A stretch of 64,000 bases of DNA from an uncultured Bacteroides sp. Its GTDB lineage: Bacteria > Bacteroidota > Bacteroidia > Bacteroidales > Bacteroidaceae. Below the pieces are notes generated by a model that worked only from the letters and a program-made list of their open reading frames with translations, had not been told where the DNA came from and searched no databases. The stretch lies in NCBI RefSeq assembly GCF_910586915.1, contig NZ_CAJULN010000008.1, positions 56,449 to 120,448 on the forward strand. Direction: 5' to 3'. How positions within the stretch are numbered: position 1 is the stretch's first letter; each line of letters begins with the position of its first letter. This document shows, one piece after another, positions 33,094 to 43,802 of the stretch. Made by a program: the position numbers and the translations under genes.

Positions 33094-36000
33094 ATGGAAA
33101 AACAAAAGCAATTCCATGAAAGACAAGCGGGAAAGAAATGTCGGCTGCTTCCGATAGTGCTCTCGTTGTTTCTGTTTCTTTTGATTCCTCTGCATGGATA
33201 TGGAGACGAGCGTCCCATGCCGGAGGTGGTGCAACAAAGTTCCAAAGTGACAGGTACGGTGGTCGATGCCAATGGCGAGCCTGTGATTGGTGCCAATGTT
33301 ACAGTAGTGGGAACTACGCAGGGAACCATCACCGACATCGATGGGCGTTTTTCGCTTCAAGCCAATTCCGGTGCGAAAATTAAAGTCAGTTTTATCGGTT
33401 ACAAGGAAAAGGTGGTAACTGTTAAGAAAGGTGTGAGTCTCAATATCGTTTTGGAAGAAGACGCACAGTCGTTGGGAGAGGTTCAAGTAGTGGCTTATGG
33501 CGTTCAGAAAAAAGTATCCATCACGGGAGCCATCTCCTCCATGAAGGGCGACGACCTGTTGAAAACTCCGGCAGGCTCTTTGTCCAACGTGTTGTCAGGA
33601 CAAATCACGGGTATTTCGTCTGTGCAGTATTCCGGCGAGCCGGGAGCGGATGCGGCGGATATTTACGTGCGTGGTGTCGCTACGTGGAACAACGCGAAGC
33701 CGTTGATTCAGGTAGACGGCGTAGAGCGTGATTTCTCGCAGATTGACCCCAATGAAATTGAAAGCGTCACTGTGCTGAAAGATGCTTCAGCCACGGCGGT
33801 ATTCGGTGTGCGCGGTGCCAATGGCGTTATCCTGATTACTACCAAGCGTGGCGCGGAAGGAAAGGCAAAGGTCTCTTTCTCCACATCGGCGGGTGTCAAT
33901 GTGCGGACGAAGGATTTGGATTTTGCCAATTCCTACCAGTATGCCTCCTATTATAATATGATGAAGGTCAATGACGGTGGAGTGGCCACCTTTAGCGACG
34001 AACAGTTGGAAACGTTCCGCAACCATTCCAACCCGTTGCTATATCCCGATATCAACTGGATTGATTACTGTATGAACAAGGCCGCTTTCCAGTCGCAACA
34101 CAATGTGAACATATCCGGTGGAACCAACAATATGAAGTATTTTGTATCGGCGGGTTTGTTTACGCAAAGTGGTATGTTCAAACAGTTCAATGCCGCCGAT
34201 AACTTTAACTTTGATTACAAACGGTACAACTATCGCGCCAATCTGGATTTTGATGTGACGAAAACCACTCTGTTGTCTGTCAATATCGGCGGCCGTGTAG
34301 AAACGAAGCGTACGCCCGAATCCGGCGAAGACCAGAATCAGTTGTTCCGTAAGCTCTATTGGGCGGTTCCCTTTGCCGGTGCGGGAATTGTAAACGGCGA
34401 GCGGGTGGTGTCCAATTCCGACATTCTGCCTTTTACGGGAGTGGACGGATTAAGTTCATATTATGGAAAGGGCTTCCAGACAAGGACGACCAATGTGCTG
34501 AATGTAGACCTTGCCTTGAATCAGAAACTGGATTTTATCACGAAAGGATTGTCTGTGAAACTGAAAGGGGCTTATAATTCCGAATATTCCAATACCAAAC
34601 GGGCAAGCTCATCCAAAGCCTATTATACGCCTGTTGCGAATGCGGACGGTTCTATTTCGCTTCGTAAGTACGGAACAGACTCCCAATCGAGTTACGACGA
34701 ACCCGGCTTTTCGAAAGCACGCAACTGGTATATGGAACTGGCACTGAATTATGCCCGCAAGTTTGGCGACCATAATGTGACCGCCCTGTTGCTGTACAAT
34801 CAGTCGAAGAAATATTATCCGTCGGAGTATTCGGACATTCCTACCGGATACGTAGGTTTGGTAGGACGTGTGACCTACGATTGGAAAACCCGTTACATGG
34901 CAGAGTTTAATGCTGGCTACAATGGTTCCGAAAACTTCCGCCCGGGCAACCGGTATGGTTTCTTTCCGGCAGGTTCGTTGGGCTGGGTCGTGAGTGAGGA
35001 ACCTTTCTTTCAGCCGGTCAAGAGCGTGGTGAACTATTTGAAGTTGCGCGCTTCGGTGGGAATGGTCGGTAATGATGTGTCGCAACGGTTCTTGTATCTG
35101 CCCGACTCTTATCAATATGGCAGCGGCGGATACTATTTCGGACAGAATGTAGGCAATAAGATGCCGGGTGCAAGTGAGGTGAGCCGTTCCAATCCCGACG
35201 CCAAGTGGGAAACGGCTGTAAAACAGAATTATGGAGTGGATGCCACTTTCCTGAAAGAACGCTTGTCCGTCTCTTTGGATTACTTTAGGGAAGACCGTGG
35301 CGATATTTTGTCCAAGCCGGATTACTTGCCGGGTATTTTGGGTATGTCGCTCCCTTCTGTCAACGTCGGAGAAACATTGAACAGAGGATTTGAAGTACAG
35401 TTGAAATGGAACGAAACGTTGAAGAATGATTTCAGATATTGGGCGAATTTCAATGTCTCTTTCTCAAGGAACAAGATTGTCTATAAGAACGAGGTGGCTC
35501 AGAATGAACCCTGGATGTATGAGACAGGGCGTCGCATCGGTTCCCGTTCGATGTATAAGTTCTGGGGATTCTATGACGAGACGGCCGATATGCGTTATCA
35601 GGAGGAATTCGGACGTCCGATAGCTGACCACGGTATTACGCTTGTGCCGGGCGACTGCGTTTATGTGGACTTGAATGGCGACGGCGAAATAAACTCCAAT
35701 GATGCGACGCGCGATATCGGATATACGGATATGCCCGAATACACCGCCGGATTGAATACCGGGTTCACCTGGAAGAACTTCGATTTCTCCATGCAATGGA
35801 CAGGCGCCTGGAATGTAGACCGTATGCTGAGCGAGTTCAGACGTCCGTTGGGCGATACCAACGAAAAAGGATTGCTGCTTTATCAGTATGACACGACGTG
35901 GCGCTCCTCGGCCGATACGTTTACGGCCAAATTCCCGCGCGCTTCCAGCTTGCACGCTTCCAACAATTATGCAGGGTCCGACCTGTATCTCATTAATGCC

Positions 36001-36216
36001 AGCTATCTGCGCCTGAAGAGTGTGGAGATTGGTTATAATTTTAACTTCCCTTTTATGAAGAAGCTGAAGATGGACAATTGCCGGTTGTACGTAAACGGAT
36101 ATAATCTGCTGACTATTACCGGATTCAAATGGGGTGACCCGGAATCTCGTCAGAGCGACCGCCCCAATTATCCCCTGACACGCGTGTTTAATATCGGATT
36201 GAAACTTGGATTCTAA
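33094..36216 (+). CDS. SusC-like TonB-dependent transporter (first pair)
   Basis: 1040 residues. After the N-terminal membrane/signal segment (residues about 18-37), a carboxypeptidase-regulatory-like domain appears ('KVTGTVVDANGEPVIGANVTVVGTTQGTITDIDGRFSL'). Next come the TonB box region ('LGEVQVVAYGVQKKVSITGAIS'), the plug ('PLIQVDGVERDFSQIDPNEIESVTVLKDASATAVFGVRGANGVILITTKRG') and a 22-strand barrel ending in an aromatic residue (GLKLGF). It imports oligosaccharides across the outer membrane using TonB energy. It is the first gene of a ten-gene unit and is followed after 6 bp by its SusD partner. Clearly different in sequence from the second SusC at 38196. Confidence 0.95.
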   Translation: MEKQKQFHERQAGKKCRLLPIVLSLFLFLLIPLHGYGDERPMPEVVQQSSKVTGTVVDANGEPVIGANVTVVGTTQGTITDIDGRFSLQANSGAKIKVSFIGYKEKVVTVKKGVSLNIVLEEDAQSLGEVQVVAYGVQKKVSITGAISSMKGDDLLKTPAGSLSNVLSGQITGISSVQYSGEPGADAADIYVRGVATWNNAKPLIQVDGVERDFSQIDPNEIESVTVLKDASATAVFGVRGANGVILITTKRGAEGKAKVSFSTSAGVNVRTKDLDFANSYQYASYYNMMKVNDGGVATFSDEQLETFRNHSNPLLYPDINWIDYCMNKAAFQSQHNVNISGGTNNMKYFVSAGLFTQSGMFKQFNAADNFNFDYKRYNYRANLDFDVTKTTLLSVNIGGRVETKRTPESGEDQNQLFRKLYWAVPFAGAGIVNGERVVSNSDILPFTGVDGLSSYYGKGFQTRTTNVLNVDLALNQKLDFITKGLSVKLKGAYNSEYSNTKRASSSKAYYTPVANADGSISLRKYGTDSQSSYDEPGFSKARNWYMELALNYARKFGDHNVTALLLYNQSKKYYPSEYSDIPTGYVGLVGRVTYDWKTRYMAEFNAGYNGSENFRPGNRYGFFPAGSLGWVVSEEPFFQPVKSVVNYLKLRASVGMVGNDVSQRFLYLPDSYQYGSGGYYFGQNVGNKMPGASEVSRSNPDAKWETAVKQNYGVDATFLKERLSVSLDYFREDRGDILSKPDYLPGILGMSLPSVNVGETLNRGFEVQLKWNETLKNDFRYWANFNVSFSRNKIVYKNEVAQNEPWMYETGRRIGSRSMYKFWGFYDETADMRYQEEFGRPIADHGITLVPGDCVYVDLNGDGEINSNDATRDIGYTDMPEYTAGLNTGFTWKNFDFSMQWTGAWNVDRMLSEFRRPLGDTNEKGLLLYQYDTTWRSSADTFTAKFPRASSLHASNNYAGSDLYLINASYLRLKSVEIGYNFNFPFMKKLKMDNCRLYVNGYNLLTITGFKWGDPESRQSDRPNYPLTRVFNIGLKLGF

Positions 36217-36222
36217 TGCCTT

Positions 36223-38163
36223 ATGAATAATATGATGAAACATTTAAGTAAATGGTTTATAGCTGCCTTTGCAGGAGTGGCTTTGTTCTCCTCTTCTTGT
36301 GTCGACCAGGTGAAATTTGGAGATAGCTTTTTGGAAAAAGCTCCGGGAGTAGCGGTAACGCAAGATACAATCTTCGGAAAAGCTACGTATGCCCGTGCTT
36401 TCCTGTGGGATACTTATAGCAAACTTTATTATGGGCTTCCCGTATATTGGAATGCGGTGGAAGGTAAAATGAATACCGGAATCTTTGAAATGATGTCCGA
36501 CTGCTGGCATAGCCACACCGATTGGAACGGGGTGAACCGGAAATACTATTCGGGCTCTTATAAAGCAGGCGACGAGGATAGCGGCGATGATACACGCTTT
36601 GGATATACCAAAGAGAACTGTTGGGAGGCGATTCGTGCCGCATGGTTGTTTATCGAGAATGTAGATAAAGTCCCCGATATGGAGGAGGCGGAGAAAAATC
36701 GGTTGATAGCGGAAGCTAAAATCATTGTGGCGTCTCGTTATTTTGACTTATTCCGCCATTTTGGAGGACTTCCGTTAATTAAGGAAACCTACGATGTACA
36801 GCCCTCTTATGAACTGCCGCGTGCCACGGTAGAGGAAACAGTAAATTACATGGTGAATCTTTTGGATGAGGCTGCCGCTACTCCTCAGCTTCCCTGGGAT
36901 TTGGGAACGGACGACACGAACTGGCAAGGACGTTTCACCAAAGCGTCTGCTATGGGATTGAAGTGTAAGATTCTGTTGTTTGCAGCCAGTCCGTTGTTCA
37001 ATGACGATGTTCCTTATTGCACGGAATCACCGCAGGATGCCGTGACGAACCATCAGGTGTGGTATGGCGCTTATAAACCGGAATTGTGGGAACAGTGCTG
37101 GCAGTCTTGCGTCGATTTCTTTACCGAATTGGAGTCGAAAGGATACTATGAACTGACGCAGGCGACGGAAGCTACGGTCAGTGGGTATAGAAATGCGTAT
37201 AATAAAGCATATTTTACTCGTGAGAATAACAAAGAACTGCTCATTTCCACACATATTTCGCGCTTCGGCAAATTCAATTCATGGGATGAATGGCAATATA
37301 TTTTTGTCAATGGAAGTAACGGCACGGTCACTACAGGAGGACTGACTCCCACACTGGAATTTATGGAGATGTTCCCGATGAGCGACGGCAATCCTTTCCG
37401 CCTGGACAACACGACCAATCCGTTTTATACGGATAATGACTACAATAAACCGACCCGCGACCCGCGTCTGTACGAAACGATGTTAGTGAACGGAACACAA
37501 TTCGGCGATCATGCTGCCGAGTTATGGATTGGAGGACGCGACAACGTGAATGACACGGAGAAAGAGACCGGAAAATATGCTACCGGATTCGGATGCTACA
37601 AGTTCTATAAAGAAGGGCTCAATTCGCTGAAGGATAAATATCTGCAATGGCCCTATCTGCGACTGGCGGAAATGCATCTGATTTATGCAGAAGCGTTGCT
37701 CCAATGCAAGCACGACTTGACGGGAGCTATTGAACAGGTCAATAAAGTGCGTGCCCGTGTCGGTCTGGGCGACTTGGCGGCTTGCAATCCGGGCAAGAAC
37801 TTGACAACCGATTCCGACGCCTTGCTGGAAGAGATTCTGAGAGAACGAGCTTGCGAATTGGGTCTGGAAGACGTCCGCCTGTTTGATATGGTACGCTATA
37901 AGAGAGAAGACCTTTTCAGAAAACAACTTCATGGATTGAAGATTTATAGAAATGACGGAAGTGGAAATACACCGTGGTCGGGAAGCACCGGCAACAGCAG
38001 TACTTATCCTAAGCCTACTCAATTCATTTACGAGGCCTTCCCGTTGGTGAATCCTTCCCGTGCATGGTGGAGCAATTTCAGCCCGAAATGGTATTTGTCG
38101 GCCTTCCCACCGTCGGAAGTGAATAAAAACTACGGATTGACTCAGAATCCGGGATGGAATTAA
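36223..38163 (+). CDS. SusD-like surface glycan-binding lipoprotein (first pair)
   Basis: 646 residues, long for a SusD protein. Lipobox SSSC follows a short hydrophobic segment; the start could also be the ATG at 36232. SusD features include 'AWLFIENVDKVPDMEEAEKNRLIAEAKIIVASRYFDLFRHFGGLPLI' and, late, 'YLRLAEMHLIYAEALLQC' with 'ELGLEDVRLFDMVRYKRED'. The tail 'GLTQNPGWN' is the usual C-terminal signature. It forms the surface lid on the preceding SusC and captures glycan chains. The substrate is inferred from the enzymes further along the operon. Confidence 0.94.
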   Translation: MNNMMKHLSKWFIAAFAGVALFSSSCVDQVKFGDSFLEKAPGVAVTQDTIFGKATYARAFLWDTYSKLYYGLPVYWNAVEGKMNTGIFEMMSDCWHSHTDWNGVNRKYYSGSYKAGDEDSGDDTRFGYTKENCWEAIRAAWLFIENVDKVPDMEEAEKNRLIAEAKIIVASRYFDLFRHFGGLPLIKETYDVQPSYELPRATVEETVNYMVNLLDEAAATPQLPWDLGTDDTNWQGRFTKASAMGLKCKILLFAASPLFNDDVPYCTESPQDAVTNHQVWYGAYKPELWEQCWQSCVDFFTELESKGYYELTQATEATVSGYRNAYNKAYFTRENNKELLISTHISRFGKFNSWDEWQYIFVNGSNGTVTTGGLTPTLEFMEMFPMSDGNPFRLDNTTNPFYTDNDYNKPTRDPRLYETMLVNGTQFGDHAAELWIGGRDNVNDTEKETGKYATGFGCYKFYKEGLNSLKDKYLQWPYLRLAEMHLIYAEALLQCKHDLTGAIEQVNKVRARVGLGDLAACNPGKNLTTDSDALLEEILRERACELGLEDVRLFDMVRYKREDLFRKQLHGLKIYRNDGSGNTPWSGSTGNSSTYPKPTQFIYEAFPLVNPSRAWWSNFSPKWYLSAFPPSEVNKNYGLTQNPGWN

Positions 38164-38195
38164 TGTGGAATAACTACGATTAATCATAGAGTAAA

Positions 38196-41100
38196 ATGAA
38201 GAAATATAAGATATTAGCTTTAGCAATATTCGCTTGTGCCACTCTGAACGGATGGGCGCAAAGTGAAGGTAATGTGACCGGAAAGGTGCTCGACAAAAAA
38301 GGGAAACCGGTAGCGGGAGCTTTAGTCTCGGTGGAAGAAAATCCGTTGCTACGGGTGGCTACTGATAAAGACGGACGTTTTGAAATCGTTGCGGTGAAAG
38401 GAAACCGATTGAAAGTACAGACCGGCGACGATGCGATGAAGGTAGTGAAAGTGGGCAACAGTCCGGAACTGACTGTTGTCATGGATTACTCGTCGGAGAA
38501 GGTGAATTATGGCTTTGGCTTGCAGCAGACAAATGCGGTATCTACGGGAGCCGTAGCTACCGTATATGCGGAGGAGATAGAGAAGAGTTCGGCTTTCTCT
38601 ATCGGAAATTCCTTATATGGCAATGCGTTGGGGCTGACTACTTTGCAAAATACCGGTGTGGTGTGGGAACAGATGCCGGCAATGTATATTCGCGGACTTA
38701 AAACACTGAATGGTAATAACGGAATCCTGCTGGTAGTGGACGGGATTGAACGGGATAATAATTGGCAGGCTTTGAAATACATCACTCCGGAAGAGGTGGA
38801 ATCTGTCAGTGTGCTTCGTGATGCGGCCGCAGTGGCTCTTTATGGCTACCGGGGAGTGAACGGCGTAGTCAATATTGTGACAAAACGTGGAAAATACAAT
38901 GCCCGTGAGATTAATTTCTCTTACGACCATGCTTTTAACTACATGACGCGTAAGCCGGAAATGGCGGACGCTTATATGTATGCTTCTGCTCTGAACGAGG
39001 CCTTGACAAATGACGGCAAGCAGGTGCGCTACTCGCAGAATGAGTTGAATGCGTTCAAGAATGGCACTTCTCCTTATCTTTATCCGAATGTAAACTGGTG
39101 GGAAGAGGTCTTTCGTGATCGTGGAACGTCGGATATCGCGACATTGAGCTTCCGTGGCGGTTCTACCAAAATGCGTTATTATACGATGATGAATTTGCAG
39201 AACAACCGGGGCTTTATCAGGCACTTCAATGCAACTCCGGATTATTCTACCCAGGAAAAGTATTCGAAAGCAAATTTCCGGTCGAATTTGGATATCGATT
39301 TGTCGCCGAAAACAAAGATGCAGGCCAATATTATGGGAATCTTGAATGAATTCAGCCGTCCGGGTATGGGCAGTGATAATTTGATAAGTAAGCTGTATCA
39401 GTTGCCTTCGGCAGCTTTCCCGGTTCGTACGGAAAGCGGATTGTGGGGAGGAAACACGACTTGGGGCGAGAACTGGAATCCGGTAGCGTTGACCGAAGGA
39501 CGTGCATACTCCAAAGGACACACGCGTGGGTTATATGCGGATATGTCGTTGCGTCAGGATTTGTCTGCTTTAACCAAAGGATTGGGAGCCTCTGTTCGTA
39601 TGGGATATGACAACCTCGCTTCTTACTGGGAAAATCATACGAGAGGATATAAATATGGTATGGCAACTGTGGATTCTTGGGAAAACGGATTGCCTGTGCC
39701 CGGCGAGGAAGTGACGGGGGGCAGAGACACGGAAATGTCGGGCGACAGTAAACTCGACTGGCAATACCGTGCCTTTAATTTTCAGATGAACGTCGATTGG
39801 CAACGTCAGTTTGGTGCGCACGATTTGTACTCCATGTTGCTCTATTCTTATAAATACGATAATGCTAACGGCATCAACAATACGTTCTATCGTCAGAATG
39901 TGGGCTGGTACACTCATTATGGCTTTAAAAACCGTTATCTGGCAGATTTTACGTTGATGGCTTCCGCTTCCAACTTGTTGGCGCCCGACCATCGCTGGAA
40001 TGTATCTCCTACAGTGGGACTGGCCTGGATTATATCCAACGAGAAATTCATGCAACAGCAGAAGGCGGTGGATTTTCTGAAACTACGGGCTTCGTTCGGT
40101 ATGCTGAATACGGACAATATTCCCGGTAACGGCTATTGGAATGAAACAGTAGGCGGAGGTAACGGTTATCCGATTAATAACAACTTTAGTGGCGACGGTG
40201 GCTGGCAGGAGGGCCGTCTGGCTTCTGTAAACGGAACCACAGAGAAAGCCTACAAATACAATGCCGGTGTAGACGCTACTTTGTTCAGAGGCCTGACTCT
40301 GACAGTGGACGGATTTTATGAAAGACGTTCGGATATCTGGGTCAGCTCGGCAGGGCAGAATTCGGCAGTTCTCGGTGCAACCGGTTCTTATGTAAATGCA
40401 GGTATCGTAGATAGCTGGGGTACGGAAATCGGTGCCAATTATTTTAAAAAGATTGGTGGCGTGGAGTTAAATCTGGGAGGAACCTTTACCTACAACCGGA
40501 GCAAAATTATAGAGATGCTGGAAGAACCTGCCGCTTATGACTATACGCGTGCCACAGGCAATCCGGTAGGACAGATTTTTGGCTTGCAGGCAATCGGATA
40601 TTTTGTGGATCAGGCGGATATAGACAATAGCTTGCCGCAGCAGTTCGGCCCGGTAAAAGCCGGAGATATCAAATACAAGGATATGAACGGTGATAAAGTC
40701 ATTAATTCGGACGACAGAGTGGCTATGGGATACAATAGCACCTGTCCTGAAACGTACTATTCGTTCAGTCTCGGTTTGGAATGGAAGGGATTGGGCTTCA
40801 GTGCACAATTCCAGGGAGTGGGAAATTATACGGCAATTTTGTCTGCAAACTACTACCGCCCGTTGGTCGGTAATACGACGATTTCCACTTATGCTTACCA
40901 GAACCGATGGACACCGGAAACTCCGAATGCCCGCTTCCCGAGACTGACGACGGAAACTGTCGATAATAACCTGCAAACAAGCTCATTGTGGCTGGCAGAC
41001 CGTTCTTTCCTGAAGTTGCGCAACTGCGAAGTGTATTACAAACTTCCCTCATCCTGGCTGAACAAATGCCTGATGAAGAATGCGAAAGTATATGTAAGAG

Positions 41101-41210
41101 GAGTCGATTTGCTCTGCTTCGATAGTATTGAACATTTAGATCCGGAAGCGATGAATAACTCATATCCTGCTACCCGTTCGGTTCATGTTGGTTTGTCAGT
41201 AGGATTTTAA
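38196..41210 (+). CDS. SusC-like TonB-dependent transporter (second pair)
   Basis: 1004 residues with a signal peptide ending in GWA. A short regulatory-like domain ('GKVLDKKGKPVAGALVSVEENPLLRVATDKDGRFEI') is followed by a plug ('ILLVVDGIERDNNWQALKYITPEEVESVSVLRDAAAVALYGYRGVNGVVNIVTKRG') and a barrel ending in VGLSVGF. The N-terminal domain is shorter and the barrel differs widely from the SusC at 33094, so the two pairs are not a recent duplication. Two importers in one transcript suggest that two kinds of fragment, such as backbone and side chain, are taken up. Confidence 0.95.
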   Translation: MKKYKILALAIFACATLNGWAQSEGNVTGKVLDKKGKPVAGALVSVEENPLLRVATDKDGRFEIVAVKGNRLKVQTGDDAMKVVKVGNSPELTVVMDYSSEKVNYGFGLQQTNAVSTGAVATVYAEEIEKSSAFSIGNSLYGNALGLTTLQNTGVVWEQMPAMYIRGLKTLNGNNGILLVVDGIERDNNWQALKYITPEEVESVSVLRDAAAVALYGYRGVNGVVNIVTKRGKYNAREINFSYDHAFNYMTRKPEMADAYMYASALNEALTNDGKQVRYSQNELNAFKNGTSPYLYPNVNWWEEVFRDRGTSDIATLSFRGGSTKMRYYTMMNLQNNRGFIRHFNATPDYSTQEKYSKANFRSNLDIDLSPKTKMQANIMGILNEFSRPGMGSDNLISKLYQLPSAAFPVRTESGLWGGNTTWGENWNPVALTEGRAYSKGHTRGLYADMSLRQDLSALTKGLGASVRMGYDNLASYWENHTRGYKYGMATVDSWENGLPVPGEEVTGGRDTEMSGDSKLDWQYRAFNFQMNVDWQRQFGAHDLYSMLLYSYKYDNANGINNTFYRQNVGWYTHYGFKNRYLADFTLMASASNLLAPDHRWNVSPTVGLAWIISNEKFMQQQKAVDFLKLRASFGMLNTDNIPGNGYWNETVGGGNGYPINNNFSGDGGWQEGRLASVNGTTEKAYKYNAGVDATLFRGLTLTVDGFYERRSDIWVSSAGQNSAVLGATGSYVNAGIVDSWGTEIGANYFKKIGGVELNLGGTFTYNRSKIIEMLEEPAAYDYTRATGNPVGQIFGLQAIGYFVDQADIDNSLPQQFGPVKAGDIKYKDMNGDKVINSDDRVAMGYNSTCPETYYSFSLGLEWKGLGFSAQFQGVGNYTAILSANYYRPLVGNTTISTYAYQNRWTPETPNARFPRLTTETVDNNLQTSSLWLADRSFLKLRNCEVYYKLPSSWLNKCLMKNAKVYVRGVDLLCFDSIEHLDPEAMNNSYPATRSVHVGLSVGF

Positions 41211-41238
41211 CGTTTAACGCTTTAAAAAGAAAGAAACT

Positions 41239-42873
41239 ATGAAATTGAAAAATATATGCTTGGGAATAGCTTGTATAGCGGTGGTGTCAGCTTGCAGCGA
41301 TAAGATGGATTATCATGAATATACGTCGTACGACAAGAGTTATGTCTTTTCCGACTTTTCCCGGACGGCGGGATTTGTGAATAACATCTACAGTTATCTG
41401 GACACTGATTTGCCAAGCTACCAATCGTTGGCTTCTGCTTGTGACGAAGCGGAAATGGCTGTTACTTATTCATCTGTTCTCGACTATACGAATGGTGGTT
41501 GGAGCGCATTGAACCCTAAATCCTTATGGGGATATTATTCCGGTATCCGTGCAGCTAATTTCTATCTGGCGGAGAGTAAAGACCTTGATTTCTATGACTT
41601 GCGTTATGCGCAGGATTATGAAGCTCAAATGAATCGGTTCAATCGTTATCAGTACGAAGTTCGTCTGTTGCGTGCATATTATTACTTTCTGTTGGTACGC
41701 GCATATGGCGATGTGCCTTTCACGGTGAATGTGCTGACCGAGAGTGAAGCCAATTCCCTTTCACGTACTCCGGCGTCGGAAATCTTCGATTTTATTATCA
41801 ACGAATGTGAGGAAGTGGCACCCGAACTGCCTGTCTCTTATTCGGCTTTGGACAATGACGCCGCAGGTGGCTCCAATCCGGAGGCCGGACGTGTCACGCA
41901 AGGAACGGCTTTGGCTTTGAAAGCACGTGCCGCATTGTACAGAGCAAGCAAATTGTTCAATAGTGGTGAAGAACGGGAATTATGGTACGAAGCTGCTGTA
42001 GCCAACAAGGCTGTGATTGACTATTGTAATGCCAACGGTATCCGGCTTGGAAAATATACCGATATCTGGGGAACGGACAATCATCAGGCTTCCGAAATGA
42101 TTTTCGTCCGTCGCATAGGAGACACAAGCAGTCCGGAATATGCAAACTTCCCGGTAGGTATGGAAAATGCCAACTCTGGCAATTGCCCGACGCAGACATT
42201 GGTAGATGCTTACGAATCTAAGGATGGGGTTAAAGATCCGCGTTTCGGTATGACCATCGCTTGTAATGGCGATAAATGGCCGAATACCAATCCGAATCCG
42301 TTGGAGACATTTATTGGCGGTAAGAATGGTATGCCTCTTCCTTATGCAACGCCGACCGGTTATTATCTGAAGAAATATTTGGATGCGTCTACCGATATCA
42401 GTGCGGAGAGCGGCAGTGGAGGCAAACGGCACAACTGGGTTATTTTCCGTTTGGGAGAATTTTATCTGAATTATGCGGAGGCAATCTTCCGCTATCTCGG
42501 CTCGGCGGGTGCTACGGACAATGAATTCAGAATGTCGGCTTGTGCCGCAGTCAACAAAGTACGTCAGCGCTCGGATGTACAGATGCCCGATTTCCCCGAT
42601 AATATTTCCAATACCGAGTTTTGGGGACGGTATAAAAACGAAAGAATGGTGGAATTGGCTTTTGAACAGCACCGTTTCTGGGATGTACGCCGTTGGAAAG
42701 AGGGTGGTTTCACTCAAATCGGGCGTATGCAGATTACCAGAAAAGAGGATGGCAGTTTCCTCTATGAGCGGAAAACCAAGTCGTTGGTTTGGGACGATAA
42801 AATGTATTTCTTCCCGATTCCGGCTTCAGAAATACGTAAGAACCCGAATCTCACTCAGAATCCGGGATGGTAA
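41239..42873 (+). CDS. SusD-like surface glycan-binding lipoprotein (second pair)
   Basis: 544 residues with lipobox VSAC (Cys about 19) followed by SDKMDYHEY. SusD landmarks are 'YEVRLLRAYYYFLLVRAYGDVPFT', 'FRLGEFYLNYAEAIFRYLG' and 'ERMVELAFEQHRFWDVRRWKEG', ending in 'NLTQNPGW'. It pairs with the preceding SusC (28-bp gap). Its length is close to the family norm, unlike the larger SusD of the first pair. Confidence 0.94.
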   Translation: MKLKNICLGIACIAVVSACSDKMDYHEYTSYDKSYVFSDFSRTAGFVNNIYSYLDTDLPSYQSLASACDEAEMAVTYSSVLDYTNGGWSALNPKSLWGYYSGIRAANFYLAESKDLDFYDLRYAQDYEAQMNRFNRYQYEVRLLRAYYYFLLVRAYGDVPFTVNVLTESEANSLSRTPASEIFDFIINECEEVAPELPVSYSALDNDAAGGSNPEAGRVTQGTALALKARAALYRASKLFNSGEERELWYEAAVANKAVIDYCNANGIRLGKYTDIWGTDNHQASEMIFVRRIGDTSSPEYANFPVGMENANSGNCPTQTLVDAYESKDGVKDPRFGMTIACNGDKWPNTNPNPLETFIGGKNGMPLPYATPTGYYLKKYLDASTDISAESGSGGKRHNWVIFRLGEFYLNYAEAIFRYLGSAGATDNEFRMSACAAVNKVRQRSDVQMPDFPDNISNTEFWGRYKNERMVELAFEQHRFWDVRRWKEGGFTQIGRMQITRKEDGSFLYERKTKSLVWDDKMYFFPIPASEIRKNPNLTQNPGW

Positions 42874-42902
42874 GTCTTATTTAATGAAAAAAGAGAAAAA
42901 CT

Positions 42903-43796
42903 ATGAAGTTGAATGTTAGATATATGCTTGCAGCCTTTGTGTTATTGGGAATGGTGGGCTGTGATAAGAATTTTGAAGAATTTGAAACAACGGGGGGAGG
43001 AAGTCCTGCTTCCGTGGAACTCTCTACAGTGGTGTCGGAGGCTTTGCCGGGACAGATTAAATTGACTTGGAAAGCACCCGAAGGAGATTACGCTTATATG
43101 CAGATTCGCTATTACGACCCTTTGCAGAAGAAAGATATCTGCAAGATTGCTTCTAAAGGAACAACGGAAATGCTGATAGACAATACCCGTGCCCGTTTTG
43201 GAGACTACACTTTCTATTTGCAAACGTTTAATGTGGCTCACGAAGCGGGAGCCGTGCAGGAATTGAAAGCACGGTCGGGAGCGATGCCTGCATCCTATAC
43301 GGAGAAATCACGTACACAGGTTGGACTGACGGTAGAGCAGTTGTCTTGCAACTATCCGGATGCGGCTGAGGGGTATTTTGACCGTTTGATAGATGGCAAA
43401 ACAGCCGATCCCTCTTTCTTTCATACCAATTGGCATAGTCCACAAGTCGATTTGCCGCATTATATACAGATTGATCTTAAAGAAGAACATGAGAATTTTG
43501 CCTTCGAGTATTATACGCGGGATACCGGTAATTCGGACGGATTTCCTACTTCCGCAGAATTGCAGATTAGTACGGACGGTGAGCATTGGGAAACGGTTTC
43601 TACTTTGAGTGGGCTGCCTGCGACACGTCAGACAAAGTACGCTTCTGATTTTGTAATGCCGGGTAAGAAGTTTAAATATTTCCGTTTCAATGTGCTGACA
43701 AGTTCGCAGAATAAGAAATATTTCCATATAGGAGAGATAGCCTTCTTTGATGCGGATATCGAGAAGTACGACCCCGAAACAGTTCCTTTGGATTAA
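42903..43796 (+). CDS. Surface lipoprotein with F5/8-type (discoidin-like) C-terminal domain
   Basis: 297 residues with lipobox MVGC followed by DKNFEEFE, which fits a surface-export signal. Residues about 35-130 form an Ig/fibronectin-like domain ('GQIKLTWKAPEGDYAYMQIRYYD'). Residues about 150-285 look like an F5/8 type C or related carbohydrate-binding module ('LIDGKTADPSFFHTNWHSPQVDLPHYIQIDL', 'ISTDGEHWETVSTLSGLP', 'KYFHIGEIAFFD'). No catalytic motif is visible. Its place between SusD and the GH16 lipoprotein is the usual one for a surface glycan-binding protein that helps hold the polymer for the endo-enzyme. Confidence 0.8.
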   Translation: MKLNVRYMLAAFVLLGMVGCDKNFEEFETTGGGSPASVELSTVVSEALPGQIKLTWKAPEGDYAYMQIRYYDPLQKKDICKIASKGTTEMLIDNTRARFGDYTFYLQTFNVAHEAGAVQELKARSGAMPASYTEKSRTQVGLTVEQLSCNYPDAAEGYFDRLIDGKTADPSFFHTNWHSPQVDLPHYIQIDLKEEHENFAFEYYTRDTGNSDGFPTSAELQISTDGEHWETVSTLSGLPATRQTKYASDFVMPGKKFKYFRFNVLTSSQNKKYFHIGEIAFFDADIEKYDPETVPLD

Positions 43797-43802
43797 TTAA
43801 AA

